Assembly (NCBI GenBank): GCA_017395935.1
Contig: JAFQNL010000034.1
Location: 1-64,000, forward strand
Direction of reading: 5' to 3'
From: Oscillospiraceae bacterium
Lineage (GTDB): Bacteria; Bacillota; Clostridia; Oscillospirales; Oscillospiraceae
Length of the DNA: 64,000 nucleotides
Under the pieces are notes generated by a model. It had not been told where the DNA came from. It was given only the letters and a program-made list of their open reading frames with translations, and did not search any database. Within the stretch, counting starts at the first letter, position 1, and every line of letters begins with the position of its first letter. Of this stretch, positions 25,247 through 33,555 are shown piece by piece. A program made the translations under genes and the position numbers.

Positions 25247-26125
25247 TCAGTCACGCTCCTCCTTCATGCTGGCTTTCGTGTAGAAGAACGCCGCGATCAA
25301 TCCGAAGACACTCATGATCACCGAGTAGGCCGAAGCCATACCGATCTTCCGTTCCGAGAAGGCGCTGGTGTAGGCCAGCGTGGCCAGCAGCTCTGTGTAG
25401 TGAGCTGGTCCGCCCTGGGTCATCAGGTTGACGTAGTCGAAGGCCAGGAAGGAGAAGATGACGATCATAATGCTCATCAGGTGGACGGTGGGTTTAATGT
25501 TGGGCAGATAGATGTGGAAGAACAGCTGGGGGAAGTTGGCGCCGTCCAGACGGGCAGCCTCCAACTGGTCGGCGGGGGTCTGGCGCAGAGCGGCCAGATA
25601 GATGATCATTAAGTAGCTCCAGAAGTGCCACATATCGACAGCTGCTACAGCGATAATACCGAATTCTCTGCTGGTCAGCGGGTTTTTCAGATCAAGGCCC
25701 ACATTCAGCTCGTTCAGGAAGTGGATCAGACCGGAAGTGGGGCTGTAAATAATGTTTTTGAAGATCATGGCAGTGACCACGGGGGCCAGCACATAAGGGA
25801 CCAGGAAGATCATCTGAAGGAAGTTCCTGCTCCGCTTGCGCTGGAGAAGCAGCAGAGCCATACCCATACCCACACAGACGGGTATGGTCAGGAAGAGGAG
25901 CATCCAGATGATATTATTCTTGATGGCGATATGGAAATAGCGGTCCTCAAAGATCTCCAGATAGTTGGCAAAGCCGATGAAGGTCTTTTCTGCCGCAAAG
26001 CCGTTCCAGCTGGTTAGAGAGTTATAGATCGTCTGGATCGAAGGGATAAGTACTACGCTGATGCTGATGAAAAGCGCAGGGAAGAGCAACACAATATCTG
26101 TGATCTTACCTTTTCTGTTTACCAT
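25247..26125 (-). CDS. Carbohydrate-type ABC transporter permease (MalF/UgpA-like)
   Basis: 292 residues, six predicted membrane helices; the N-terminus DIVLLFPALFISISVVLIPS and the sequence ADQLEAARLDGANFPQLFFH (EAA coupling motif) are typical of the MalF/UgpA branch of CUT1 importers without the extra periplasmic loop. AAGGAGG is nine bases ahead of ATG 26125. A strong hairpin separates this gene from the binding-protein gene, which would lower permease expression relative to the binding protein. Partner of the MalG-like permease next to it. Confidence 0.92.
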   Translation of the reverse strand: MVNRKGKITDIVLLFPALFISISVVLIPSIQTIYNSLTSWNGFAAEKTFIGFANYLEIFEDRYFHIAIKNNIIWMLLFLTIPVCVGMGMALLLLQRKRSRNFLQMIFLVPYVLAPVVTAMIFKNIIYSPTSGLIHFLNELNVGLDLKNPLTSREFGIIAVAAVDMWHFWSYLMIIYLAALRQTPADQLEAARLDGANFPQLFFHIYLPNIKPTVHLMSIMIVIFSFLAFDYVNLMTQGGPAHYTELLATLAYTSAFSERKIGMASAYSVIMSVFGLIAAFFYTKASMKEERD

Positions 26126-26181
26126 AGAACTTTTGCCTCCTTAGGGCAGTCTCTTGCCAATAAAGAGCGATTTGAGAGAAA

Positions 26182-26223
26182 AGTGGGCGGTTACCACAGA
26201 TAATCGCCGGGTAACCGCCCACT
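26182..26223 (-). terminator. Attenuating hairpin after the binding-protein gene
   Basis: AGTGGGCGGTTAC (26182-26194) pairs perfectly with GTAACCGCCCACT (26211-26223). On the minus strand TTTTCTCTC follows, so part of the transcripts should end here. Confidence 0.8.
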
Positions 26224-26252
26224 AAATTAGGTTAGGAAATTACAGATCCGAA

Positions 26253-27671
26253 TCAGAACTTGGGCATGGGGATCTGGCCGATAGAACCGGCCTCGACGTC
26301 CTCAGCATAAGCCTCGTCCAGAGAATCCAGATACTCCTCGACGCTCTGCTCACCGAACCAGACGGTGTCGATGTCGATGGAGGTCTCATAAGTCACAGCG
26401 GGGAAGCAGGTGGAGGCGGCATAACCGAAGTTGCCGGCGTCCAGAGCGGCTACAACGTCAGCACAGGCCTGAATGTAGGCAGCGTAGACACCCTCGTAGT
26501 CAGCGGGATCAACAGTGGTGAACTCGACAACGGGCATGCCCCAGTAGCCGGGCCACTCGGAGGACATACCAGAGGCAAACTCAGCGGTCAGCATGTAGTC
26601 CAGAACGGCAGCGGCGGCATCAGGATGCTCGCTCTTGGCGTTGATGGAGTAGGAGCAGACAGCACCCAGGGTAACAGGGGCATCGCCGCCGTTCTTGGCG
26701 GGCAGCAGCATGAAGCCGATGTTGTCCAGAGTAGCGTCATCGGGAGCAACGCCCTTGGCCCACTGGAAGCCGTTCAGAGGAGCGTAGCAGAAGGGGGTCT
26801 TCTCGTCGACCAGATACTGGAAGATCTCGTTGGCGTCCAGGCTCCAATAGTCCTCGCCGCCCATGTAGCCGTTGTTGTACCAGGTGACCATTTCGTTGGC
26901 AGCTTCCACGATCTCGGGGGAGTTCCACTTCTGCTCACCGGTCAGCACCTTGTAGACAGCCTCGGGACCAGCAACGGAGGTCAGCAGCATGCTGATGGGC
27001 CACTCGTTGGTGTATCTCCAGTCCTTGGCACCGATCAGACCGCCATACAGACCGGCCTCGATGGCCTTGTCCATGGTAGCAGTCAGCTCTTCATAAGTAG
27101 TGGGGACGGCCCAGCCGTTGTCCTCCAGCACCTTCTTGTTGTAGAAGACGCCGAAGTTGCTCATGCCGCCGGGAATGCTGTACAGGCTGCCTTCGACAGT
27201 GCACAGATCATAGAAAGCGCCGACCAGACGGTCCTTCCAGCCATACTGCTCAGCATAGGAGTCCAGGTTGACGAACAGACCTTCAGCGGCATAGCCAGCG
27301 ACGAAGGCGGGGCCGGAACCGTAGACGATGTCGGGGCCGCCGCCACCGGACAGAGCGACTGCGATGTCGCTGTCAACGGAAGAACGGAACTCGACGACCA
27401 GCTCATACTCTTCCTGAGAGTTGTTGTAGGCGTCGATCAGCCACTTCTGCATAGCGTTGCGCTGATAGTCAGAGGCGCCCCAGAACCACATGGTGATCTG
27501 CTTGCGCTCGGCGGCGGGCTCGTCTTCAGCGGGGGTTTCCTCAGCGGGTTCCTCGGCGGCGGGCTCGTCAGCAGGTTCCTCGGCGGGCTCTTCAGCAGCG
27601 CCGCAGGCGACCAGAGACAGGACCATGACCAGAGCCAGGAGCAGGCTGAGAAGCTTCTTCAGGTTTGTCAT
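26253..27671 (-). CDS. ABC transporter substrate-binding lipoprotein (family 1 type)
   Basis: 472 residues: signal peptide with lipobox LVAC (Cys20), an acidic Glu/Pro/Ala-repeat linker to about residue 50, then a bilobed binding domain with ITMWFWGASDYQRNAM, GGGGPDIVYGSGP, LYSIPGGMSNFGVFYNKKVL and the lobe closure WPGYWGMPVV, the pattern of CUT1 sugar-binding proteins. The start ATG at 27671 has GGAGGAG nine bases upstream. The ligand cannot be read off, but all downstream enzymes act on nucleosides or pentoses. A perfect-spacing promoter lies 55 bases upstream. First gene of the eleven-gene locus. Confidence 0.9.
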   Translation of the reverse strand: MTNLKKLLSLLLALVMVLSLVACGAAEEPAEEPADEPAAEEPAEETPAEDEPAAERKQITMWFWGASDYQRNAMQKWLIDAYNNSQEEYELVVEFRSSVDSDIAVALSGGGGPDIVYGSGPAFVAGYAAEGLFVNLDSYAEQYGWKDRLVGAFYDLCTVEGSLYSIPGGMSNFGVFYNKKVLEDNGWAVPTTYEELTATMDKAIEAGLYGGLIGAKDWRYTNEWPISMLLTSVAGPEAVYKVLTGEQKWNSPEIVEAANEMVTWYNNGYMGGEDYWSLDANEIFQYLVDEKTPFCYAPLNGFQWAKGVAPDDATLDNIGFMLLPAKNGGDAPVTLGAVCSYSINAKSEHPDAAAAVLDYMLTAEFASGMSSEWPGYWGMPVVEFTTVDPADYEGVYAAYIQACADVVAALDAGNFGYAASTCFPAVTYETSIDIDTVWFGEQSVEEYLDSLDEAYAEDVEAGSIGQIPMPKF

Positions 27672-27725
27672 TGTTTTCTCCTCCATTTCAGAATTTTAGG
27701 AAACAGTTTTGTTGCCGATAAACCA

Positions 27726-27754
27726 AGTATAGGGTTTTGAAACTTGATTGTCAA
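27726..27754 (-). promoter_or_regulatory. Promoter of the nucleoside ABC/salvage locus
   Basis: On the minus strand TTGACA (27754-27749), 17-base spacer, TATACT (27731-27726): close to the sigma-A consensus. Confidence 0.8.
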
Positions 27755-27962
27755 TACTGTTTTCTGGCTTTTTCAAATTCTGCTTTTTATACAATCGGAG
27801 AAAAAGAAAGAATGTTCTCAAAGTTAAATATTGGATAATATATAACTAAATACCTATAAATAATGTAAAATAAGGAATTTTTGCGGGTCATTTTTCTGCT
27901 GTCTGGAAAGGGGATGGAAACGAAACCAGCTCTGGCGGACGGAAGAGAGCGCTGGAGGGCGA

Positions 27963-27991
27963 TTGACTTTTTGCGCTTACTGCATTACAAT
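27963..27991 (+). promoter_or_regulatory. Promoter of the amidohydrolase gene
   Basis: TTGACT at 27963-27968, 17-base spacer, TACAAT at 27986-27991. Confidence 0.7.
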
Positions 27992-28035
27992 TTTAGAGTA
28001 ACAAAAGCAATTTGTTTACGAAACGGAGAGTAACG

Positions 28036-29325
28036 ATGAATCGAATTCTATTGAAGAACGCGCTGGTGCTTACGCTGGATCCCCAGTGCCCGCTGGTAAG
28101 AGACTGTGACTTGGTCATCTCTGGCGGAAAGGTGGAGTTTCTTGGGAAACAGGCAGAAGGCCGGTTCGACCGTGTGCTGGATGCCAGCCATTGGGTTGTT
28201 TTGCCCGGACTGGTCAACGCCCATACCCATACGCCAATGACGCTGCTGCGGGGGTTGAAGGACGACTGCGATCTGGACGTCTGGCTCCGGGACTATATCT
28301 GGCCGGCGGAGAATGCGCTGACCAGAGAGGACTACTATGTGGGCGCTCTGCTGGGTATGGCGGAAGCCATTGCCACCGGCTCCACCTCCATCACCGATAT
28401 GTACCGGGCCTCCGGCGAGAGCATCCGGGCGGCGGTTGAGTGCGGTATCAAGGCCAATATCTGCGAGAGCATCTTGGCTGACGAGAGTTTTTCCCCTCTG
28501 ACTCATGCCGGCGTACTGGAATCTCACCAGACAGTCCGGGACTTCAATGGCTACGACGACGGCCGAATCCGGATTGACACCAGTGTACAGAGCTGCTGGC
28601 AGACGGTGCCCGCGCTCTGGGAGCATATTGCCGGCTTTGCCCGTGACGAAGGGATTGGTATCCATGTCCATCTGGCAGAGACCACCAGCGAGATCGACCA
28701 TTGCCGGAAGACCTATGGAGACTCGCCCGTCCGGCTGCTGGACAAGGCGGGTATCTTCCAAAACCGTGTGGCTGCTGCCCACTGTATCTATCTTGACGAC
28801 GAAGACCGGCAGATCCTTAAGGACCGGAAGGCGGTTATCGTCCATGACCCGGCCAGCAACCTGAAGTGCTGCTGCGGGTTTGCCCAGCTCAAGCCCTGCG
28901 TAGAACAGGGGATTCCCATTGCGCTGGCCACCGACGGCGTCTGCTCCAATAATACCGGCGATCTTTTTGACACCATTAAGCTGACCAGCCTTGTTCAGAA
29001 GATGCTGAGCAATGACCCGGCCTTCCTGACGGCTAACGAGCTGCTGGTCATGGCCACCCGGAACGGACTGCTCTCTCAGGGCAGAGCCGGGGAGGCGGGA
29101 ATGATCCGGCCGGGCATGGACGCCGATCTGATCGCCGTCAATATCGACCATCCCTCCATGCAGCCACTTATCTCCCCGGAGGGCAATCTGGTCTACTCCG
29201 CTTCGGGAGCCATGGTGGAGCTGACTATGGTCCGGGGCAGAATTCTCTATTACAAAGGAGAATTTACCACCATTGACATGGACCGGCTCCGCTGGCAGGT
29301 CAAGCAGATCGTGGACAGATATTAA
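28036..29325 (+). CDS. mtaD: Amidohydrolase, 5-methylthioadenosine/S-adenosylhomocysteine deaminase type
   Basis: 429 residues of the TIM-barrel amidohydrolase superfamily. Zinc ligands are visible as VNAHTHTPMTLLRG (H-x-H), GIHVHLAETTSEID (His), AAHCIYL (second His) and LATDGVCSNNTGDLF (Asp). This combination, with LLRGLKDDCDL and SVEL-like spacing, is that of MtaD/TrzF deaminases, which convert adenine nucleoside derivatives to the inosine forms; guanine-deaminase-like SsnA proteins are an alternative. ATG at 28036 is preceded by GGAGAG. It is divergent from the nucleoside locus and may act on its substrates, which is inference from position. Confidence 0.8.
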   Translation: MNRILLKNALVLTLDPQCPLVRDCDLVISGGKVEFLGKQAEGRFDRVLDASHWVVLPGLVNAHTHTPMTLLRGLKDDCDLDVWLRDYIWPAENALTREDYYVGALLGMAEAIATGSTSITDMYRASGESIRAAVECGIKANICESILADESFSPLTHAGVLESHQTVRDFNGYDDGRIRIDTSVQSCWQTVPALWEHIAGFARDEGIGIHVHLAETTSEIDHCRKTYGDSPVRLLDKAGIFQNRVAAAHCIYLDDEDRQILKDRKAVIVHDPASNLKCCCGFAQLKPCVEQGIPIALATDGVCSNNTGDLFDTIKLTSLVQKMLSNDPAFLTANELLVMATRNGLLSQGRAGEAGMIRPGMDADLIAVNIDHPSMQPLISPEGNLVYSASGAMVELTMVRGRILYYKGEFTTIDMDRLRWQVKQIVDRY

Positions 29326-29345
29326 CAGACTGACAGACAGAAAAA

Positions 29346-29380
29346 ATCCGCCGCCAGAAGCGTTGCTTCCGGCGGCGGAT
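29346..29380. terminator. Bidirectional terminator between mtaD and glpK
   Basis: ATCCGCCGCC (29346-29355) pairs with GGCGGCGGAT (29371-29380), with GAAGC/GCTTC inside. T6 follows on the minus strand, a weaker T-run on the plus strand. Confidence 0.88.
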
Positions 29381-29399
29381 GTATTTGCTTCAGGAGCGG

Positions 29400-30896
29400 T
29401 CAGTCCTCTCTGGCCCAGTCGTAGGCGCATTTGACTGCCTTGTTCCAGCCCCGGACCTTCTTGTCCCGCTGAGCGGAGTCGATCCCGGGAGTGAAGATCC
29501 GGTCAATGGCCCAGTTCTGCCGGACTTCCTCTCTGCTCTTCCAGTAGCCCACGGCAAGACCGGCCAGATAGGCGGCGCCCATAGCGGTGGTCTCTACACA
29601 GACCGGCCGGTGGACGGGGCCCTGAATGATGTCCGACTGGATTTGCATGAGCAGATCGTTGGCCGAAGCGCCGCCGTCCACTTTCAGAGCGGAGAGACGG
29701 ATGCCAGAGTCTGCCTCCATGGCCCCCAGTACGTCGAAGGTCTGATAGGCCAGCGACTCCAGAGTGGCCCGGATAATATGGTATTTGTTTACGCCCCGGG
29801 TCAGTCCTACAATGGCGCCCCGGGCATAAGCATCCCAGTGGGGGGCGCCGAGGCCGGTAAAGGCGGGGACAACATAGCATCCGTTGGTATCCGATACCTT
29901 ACGGGCGAAATATTCCGAGTCGGCGGCCGAGTCCACGATCTTCAGCTGATCCCGCAGCCACTGGATGGCCGATCCGGCTACAAAGATAGAGCCTTCCAGA
30001 GCGTAGGTTACTTTGCCGTCCAGACCCCAGGCGATGGTGGTGACCAGACCGTTGTGAGAGAAGACCGGAGTCTCGCCGGTGTTCATGAGCATAAAGCAGC
30101 CGGTGCCGTAAGTGTTCTTAGCCTCGCCCGGCTGGAAGCAGGTCTGGCCGAAGAGGGCTGACTGCTGGTCGCCGGCAGCGCCGGCAATGGGAATGGAGCC
30201 GCCGAAAAGATCAACCACCGTATGACCATAGACACAGCTGGAGGGCATAGCCTGAGGCAGCATGGCCCGGGGGATCTCCAGCTTGGTCAGAATTTCTTCG
30301 TCCCAGGTCAGATCAACGATATTGAACAGCATTGTCCGGGAGGCGTTAGAGTAGTCGGTCACATGGACTTTGCCGCCGGTCAGCTTCCAGATCAGCCAGG
30401 TTTCCACTGTTCCGAAGAGCAGCTGTCCGGCCTCAGCCTTCGCCCTGGCACCGGGCACATGCTCCAGCAGCCAGCGGATTTTGGTGGCGGAAAAATAGGG
30501 GTCAATGACCAGACCGGTTTTGGCCCGGAACGCGTCGGTGCAGCCTTCCAGTACCAGCTGGTCGCAGTATTCTGCCGTCCGGCGGTCCTGCCAGACGATG
30601 GCGTTATGGATGGGTTCACCGGTCTCCCGGTCCCAGACGATGGTGGTTTCCCGCTGATTGGTGATACCGATGGCGGCGATATCGGCAGCGGAAGCGCCGA
30701 TCTTGTTCAGAGCTTCGGCAGCCACGGCATACTGAGTCAGCCAGATCTCGGTGGCGTCGTGCTCCACCCAGCCGGGCTGGGGGAAATACTGAGTAAATTC
30801 CTTCTGGGCAACGCTGCACATCCGACCCTGCCGGTCGAAGAGGATACAACGATTGCTGGTAGTGCCCGAATCCAGCGCCATAATATACTTTGCCAT
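29400..30896 (-). CDS. glpK: Glycerol kinase
   Basis: 498 residues, normal length. Family hallmarks: [19 protein letters not shown] at the N-terminus, [38 protein letters not shown], the glycerol-contacting [26 protein letters not shown] and the ATP-binding [17 protein letters not shown]. It phosphorylates glycerol to sn-glycerol 3-phosphate in the cytoplasm. ATG at 30896 has AGGAGG eight bases upstream. No facilitator gene (glpF) or dehydrogenase gene is adjacent, so it is a single-gene unit between terminators with its own promoter. Confidence 0.96.
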   Translation of the reverse strand: MAKYIMALDSGTTSNRCILFDRQGRMCSVAQKEFTQYFPQPGWVEHDATEIWLTQYAVAAEALNKIGASAADIAAIGITNQRETTIVWDRETGEPIHNAIVWQDRRTAEYCDQLVLEGCTDAFRAKTGLVIDPYFSATKIRWLLEHVPGARAKAEAGQLLFGTVETWLIWKLTGGKVHVTDYSNASRTMLFNIVDLTWDEEILTKLEIPRAMLPQAMPSSCVYGHTVVDLFGGSIPIAGAAGDQQSALFGQTCFQPGEAKNTYGTGCFMLMNTGETPVFSHNGLVTTIAWGLDGKVTYALEGSIFVAGSAIQWLRDQLKIVDSAADSEYFARKVSDTNGCYVVPAFTGLGAPHWDAYARGAIVGLTRGVNKYHIIRATLESLAYQTFDVLGAMEADSGIRLSALKVDGGASANDLLMQIQSDIIQGPVHRPVCVETTAMGAAYLAGLAVGYWKSREEVRQNWAIDRIFTPGIDSAQRDKKVRGWNKAVKCAYDWARED

Positions 30897-30935
30897 AGGA
30901 CGACCTCCTGACTGATGGTTTCTGTCTGTAGGACC

Positions 30936-30964
30936 AGTATACATTAAGAAAAGAGATTTGTCAT
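30936..30964 (-). promoter_or_regulatory. Promoter of glpK
   Basis: On the minus strand ATGACA (30964-30959), 17-base spacer, TATACT (30941-30936). Confidence 0.6.
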
Positions 30965-31005
30965 TAGTCAACTGCCCGGCACTTCCCGGATTTGGCCATG
31001 TGTGC

Positions 31006-31011
31006 TATACT
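31006..31011 (+). promoter_or_regulatory. -10 element of the HAD phosphatase gene
   Basis: TATACT preceded by TGTGC; no convincing -35 at the expected distance. Lies 47 bases ahead of the start codon. Confidence 0.35.
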
Positions 31012-31057
31012 GAGGCAAAATGAACGGCCGTTTTGCCGGCGGCAAAGGAGCAGGACT

Positions 31058-31831
31058 ATGATCAAAGCGATCTTTTTTGATATTGACGGTACGCTGCTGT
31101 CTCACTCTATGGGCTGTATTCCGCTCGACACGCTGGAGGCGCTATGCCGGCTTCGGGAGAAAGGGATCCGGACGGCCATTGCCACCGGACGGCATCTGCT
31201 GGAGATGCGGGAACTGCCGGTCTGGCAGACACCGTATGACGGCTATGTGCTGCTCAATGGACAAATGGTACTGGGTAAGGAGCTGGAGCCTCTGTTTGAA
31301 GCGCCTTTTCTGCCGGCCGAGCGGGACTATCTGGTTCGGCTGTTTGAGGAAAAGAAGACTCCGCTCATTTTGGCTGACCGGCAGCGGATGTATATCAACT
31401 TTTCCACTCCGGCTGTAGAGCGGGCTCAGGCGGCCATCTCCACACCGGTCCCGCCGGTGGGACAGTACCGGGGAGAGAGCCTCTTTCAGGCCATTGCCTT
31501 TGCCGGTGCCGGAGCGGAGGAAACCCTCTCCCGGGCGCTGCCCGGCTGCGGACTTACCCGCTGGAATTCCTTTGGCATTGACGTGACGCCTCAAGGAGGG
31601 GGCAAAGTGACCGGGCTGCGGCTGCTGATGGAACGCTGGGGGATTTGCAGGGAGGAGACGATGGCTTTTGGAGACGGAGAGAACGACCTGGAAATGCTCC
31701 GTTTTGCCGGCATCGGCGTAGCTATGGGCAATGCCCCGGAGAGCGTGAAAGAGGCGGCTGACTATGTGACGTCAAGCGTGGATGATGGCGGAGTTGCCCG
31801 AGGACTGAAAGCGCTGGGGCTCCTCCCCTGA
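31058..31831 (+). CDS. HAD superfamily phosphatase, Cof type
   Basis: 257 residues. Motif I FFDIDGTLL near the N-terminus, motif II in TAIATGRHL, motif III lysine in GGGKVTGL, motif IV GDGENDLEMLRFAGIGVAMG. A C2B cap separates motifs II and III as in Cof-like hydrolases of sugar phosphates. It is a paralogue of the phosphatase at 15862-16683 but clearly diverged. AAAGGAG is ten bases upstream of ATG 31058. Single-gene unit, divergent from glpK; substrate not predictable. Confidence 0.88.
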   Translation: MIKAIFFDIDGTLLSHSMGCIPLDTLEALCRLREKGIRTAIATGRHLLEMRELPVWQTPYDGYVLLNGQMVLGKELEPLFEAPFLPAERDYLVRLFEEKKTPLILADRQRMYINFSTPAVERAQAAISTPVPPVGQYRGESLFQAIAFAGAGAEETLSRALPGCGLTRWNSFGIDVTPQGGGKVTGLRLLMERWGICREETMAFGDGENDLEMLRFAGIGVAMGNAPESVKEAADYVTSSVDDGGVARGLKALGLLP

Positions 31832-31970
31832 AGAAGCGGCGCTCGTGCAGAGCACGGGAGAGTTCTTTGCTGGAGAGGGCTTATCCTGAATGGCGGAACG
31901 GATTTTAGTGAATGGTGCTGGAAACGAAACGGTATTTATAATGTAGTGGGTTGGCTTTGCCCGGACAAAA

Positions 31971-31999
31971 GAGATGACACCGGTAACCGGTGTCATCTC
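31971..31999. terminator. Bidirectional terminator between the HAD gene and ruvX
   Basis: GAGATGACACCGGT (31971-31984) and ACCGGTGTCATCTC (31986-31999) are perfect complements; TTTT follows on the minus strand and a T-rich run on the plus strand. Confidence 0.85.
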
Positions 32000-32004
32000 T
32001 TCTT

Positions 32005-32430
32005 TCATCCGTTGGGATGCAGTCTTTTATAGGTCAGAAAACCCTCGAGAATGAGGGTGGCAGCGACGGCGTCTACGGTGTTCTTCCGCTTCTTGCCGTG
32101 GCGGCCGTTCTCCGTCAGGATCCGGTGGGCGTCTACCGTGGTCCGGCGCTCATCCCACATGGTGAGGGGGAGGCCGGTCTCGGCCTTGAGACGCTCACCC
32201 ATGGCAAGGCTCTTTTCCGAACGCTCGCCCAGCGTGGCATTCATATTCTTGGGCCAGCCCAGCACCAACTCGTCCACTCCGTGCTCGGCGATAATTTTCT
32301 TCAGCTCCTCTACCACTTTGTCCTGATTCCGGCTGTGGATGACGGTGGTAAAGCCGGCCAACATGCCGAAAGGGTCGGAGATGGCAACGCCGGTCCGGGC
32401 GTCACCGTAGTCAATGGCCATAATTCGCAT
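32005..32430 (-). CDS. ruvX: Putative Holliday junction resolvase / pre-16S rRNA nuclease (YqgF family)
   Basis: 141 residues, normal length. RNase H-like fold with MAIDYGDARTGVAISDPFG (first catalytic Asp and the D-x-G-x-x-x-G motif), VLGWPKNMNATLGERS, and the last catalytic residues in WDERRTTVDAH and NTVDAVAATLILEGFL. YqgF proteins process the 5' end of 16S rRNA precursor in E. coli and were first described as resolvase candidates. AGGGGAGG precedes the ATG by seven bases. It is usually next to alaS-linked genes in Firmicutes, but here it stands alone and divergent from the VanZ-like gene. Confidence 0.93.
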   Translation of the reverse strand: MRIMAIDYGDARTGVAISDPFGMLAGFTTVIHSRNQDKVVEELKKIIAEHGVDELVLGWPKNMNATLGERSEKSLAMGERLKAETGLPLTMWDERRTTVDAHRILTENGRHGKKRKNTVDAVAATLILEGFLTYKRLHPNG

Positions 32431-32631
32431 AAAAGGGACCTCCCCTGTGAGGATATGTTTCTCTTATCATATCACAGAGAAGGCTTTTTTGTCTATCGGC
32501 TACTTAACCGCCGATGCTGGCAGGATTCCTCCTCACGCTGATAGGGAAAGCTGTCATTGAGAGGAGAACCATTTTTTTCACTGGTCGAGCTTTGGAACAG
32601 GGACAAGGGCCTTTCTTCACAAATTGTTTAC

Positions 32632-32660
32632 TTGCCTTTTGGCTGCCCTTCGCCTATAAT
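32632..32660 (+). promoter_or_regulatory. Promoter of the VanZ-like gene
   Basis: TTGCCT at 32632-32637, 17-base spacer, TATAAT at 32655-32660, 26 bases ahead of the start codon. Confidence 0.65.
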
Positions 32661-32686
32661 GCAGCAAGCTCCAAAGGAGGGAAACT

Positions 32687-33205
32687 ATGACAGAACAGAC
32701 AAGAATGACCCTCGGAACGGTGCTTTTGGTCCTGTTCCGGATCCTGTTTACCGGCTTTGCCGTCTATACCACCTGGTTTATCTTCTCCAACTCCATGGAG
32801 GTGGCTGCTGTCTCCTCGGCTAAGAGCGCGCAGGTGCTCCAGAGTGTCAACGGCCTGATGACCCAGCTGGGGCTGGACAAACTGAGCAGCTATGAGATCC
32901 GAAAGCTGGCGCACTTTGCCGAGTTTGCTGTGCTGGGCTTCTGGTTTATGTGCTGCCTGCGGGTCTACACCAGAAAATATATCCGGCATATCAGCTGGCC
33001 GCTGCTGCTGGGACTGGTTATTGCCAACGTGGACGAGACCATCCAGCTCTATGTCGCCGGCCGCTCCTCCAGCGTCAGCGACGTCTGGATTGACTTTGGC
33101 GGCGTCTGCGCCGGTGTGCTGGCCGCTTTCTGCCTGCTGCTTCTGCTGGGCAGCCTGCTCTATCTGATGGGCTTCGGCAGGGGACGGGCCCGGCAACCGG
33201 CCTGA
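32687..33205 (+). CDS. VanZ-like family membrane protein
   Basis: 172 residues with about four membrane helices. Conserved polar motifs of the VanZ domain are present: RKLAHFAEFAVLGF after the first helix and NVDETIQLYVAGRSSSVSDVWIDFGG before the last. VanZ was named from a teicoplanin-resistance cluster, but most chromosomal homologues have no known function; no glycopeptide-resistance genes are seen here, so a resistance role is not supported. GGAGGG lies seven bases ahead of the ATG. It has its own promoter and is followed by the non-coding region ahead of rpmG. Confidence 0.88.
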   Translation: MTEQTRMTLGTVLLVLFRILFTGFAVYTTWFIFSNSMEVAAVSSAKSAQVLQSVNGLMTQLGLDKLSSYEIRKLAHFAEFAVLGFWFMCCLRVYTRKYIRHISWPLLLGLVIANVDETIQLYVAGRSSSVSDVWIDFGGVCAGVLAAFCLLLLLGSLLYLMGFGRGRARQPA

Positions 33206-33272
33206 AATAAGAAAAAGCGCTTTCCAAAAGGGAAAAGCCGGGATAATTCTCGAAAAAGATTTGAAATAATGC

Positions 33273-33301
33273 TTGACTGAGGACTTCGGTTGTGGTATTC
33301 T
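33273..33301 (+). promoter_or_regulatory. Promoter-like sequence upstream of rpmG
   Basis: TTGACT at 33273-33278, 17-base spacer, TATTCT at 33296-33301. It overlaps the left arms of two inverted repeats, so it either drives the rpmG operon or is part of a structured RNA transcribed from further upstream. Confidence 0.45.
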
Positions 33302-33416
33302 ATCTTCACCTGTGAAAGCGGGCTTTGTTGTGTTGCGTTTTTTAGCGTATCCTCACCCCGCTTGCCCCGCTTCGGTGGGAACACAGGGAGGCAGAATACC
33401 TTCTGTCGAAGTCCTC
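33279..33416 (+). ncRNA. Candidate structured RNA (unassigned; 6S-like layout possible)
   Basis: Four co-linear, nested complementary pairs: 33279-33288 with 33407-33416 (GAGGACTTCG), 33294-33301 with 33393-33400 (GGTATTCT), 33309-33314 with 33382-33387 (CCTGTG) and 33316-33322 with 33357-33363 (AAGCGGG). A long closing stem with internal bubbles recalls 6S RNA, but the element is shorter than usual 6S RNA and no family consensus was matched. Confidence 0.35.
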
Positions 33417-33452
33417 AAGTCATATCAGGGTCCCCTTGCGGGATCATGCCTT

Positions 33453-33506
33453 GCCGGTCTTTGACAGATGTTTGCCCCGTTTCGGGCCATCTGCCGGAGA
33501 ACCGGC
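33453..33506 (+). promoter_or_regulatory. Nested stem-loop in the rpmG leader
   Basis: GCCGGT/ACCGGC (33453-33458 with 33501-33506), CAGATG/CATCTG (33465-33470 with 33488-33493) and CCCG/CGGG (33476-33479 with 33483-33486) form one continuous interrupted stem. It ends about 35 bases before the rpmG ribosome-binding site and could control rpmG-secE-nusG. Confidence 0.5.
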
Positions 33507-33555
33507 ATTATTTGTGCCCGAGACAACCAAACACAAACTAAGGAGGTGCCGAACT

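Larger units (their letters stand above)
27672..28035. other. Divergent regulatory region between the nucleoside locus and the amidohydrolase gene
   Basis: 364 bases, very A+T-rich in the middle. It carries a minus-strand promoter (27726-27754) and a plus-strand promoter (27963-27991), each with 17-base spacing. No gene and no clear LacI-type palindrome was found here. Confidence 0.7.
33206..33555 (+). other. Structured non-coding region upstream of rpmG
   Basis: 350 bases without a credible gene. After a short hairpin behind the VanZ-like gene come two blocks of nested inverted repeats (33279-33416 and 33453-33506) and then the ribosome-binding site AGGAGG at 33541-33546. It could hold a separate small RNA, a long leader of the rpmG-secE-nusG operon, or both. 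Confidence 0.7.

Noticed and set aside
27672-27760. LacI-type operator at the main nucleoside promoter
   Set aside because: TTGACAATCAAGTTTCAA has only weak symmetry and does not resemble the palindrome ahead of the regulator gene.
32687-33205. Glycopeptide resistance gene
   Set aside because: The VanZ-like domain alone is common in chromosomes without vanA/B-type genes, and none is present here.
33279-33416. tRNA or SRP RNA in the rpmG upstream region
   Set aside because: There is no T-loop GTTCGANTC, no acceptor-type pairing and no SRP GGAAGGAAG/GGTNA core; only unassigned nested stems remain.
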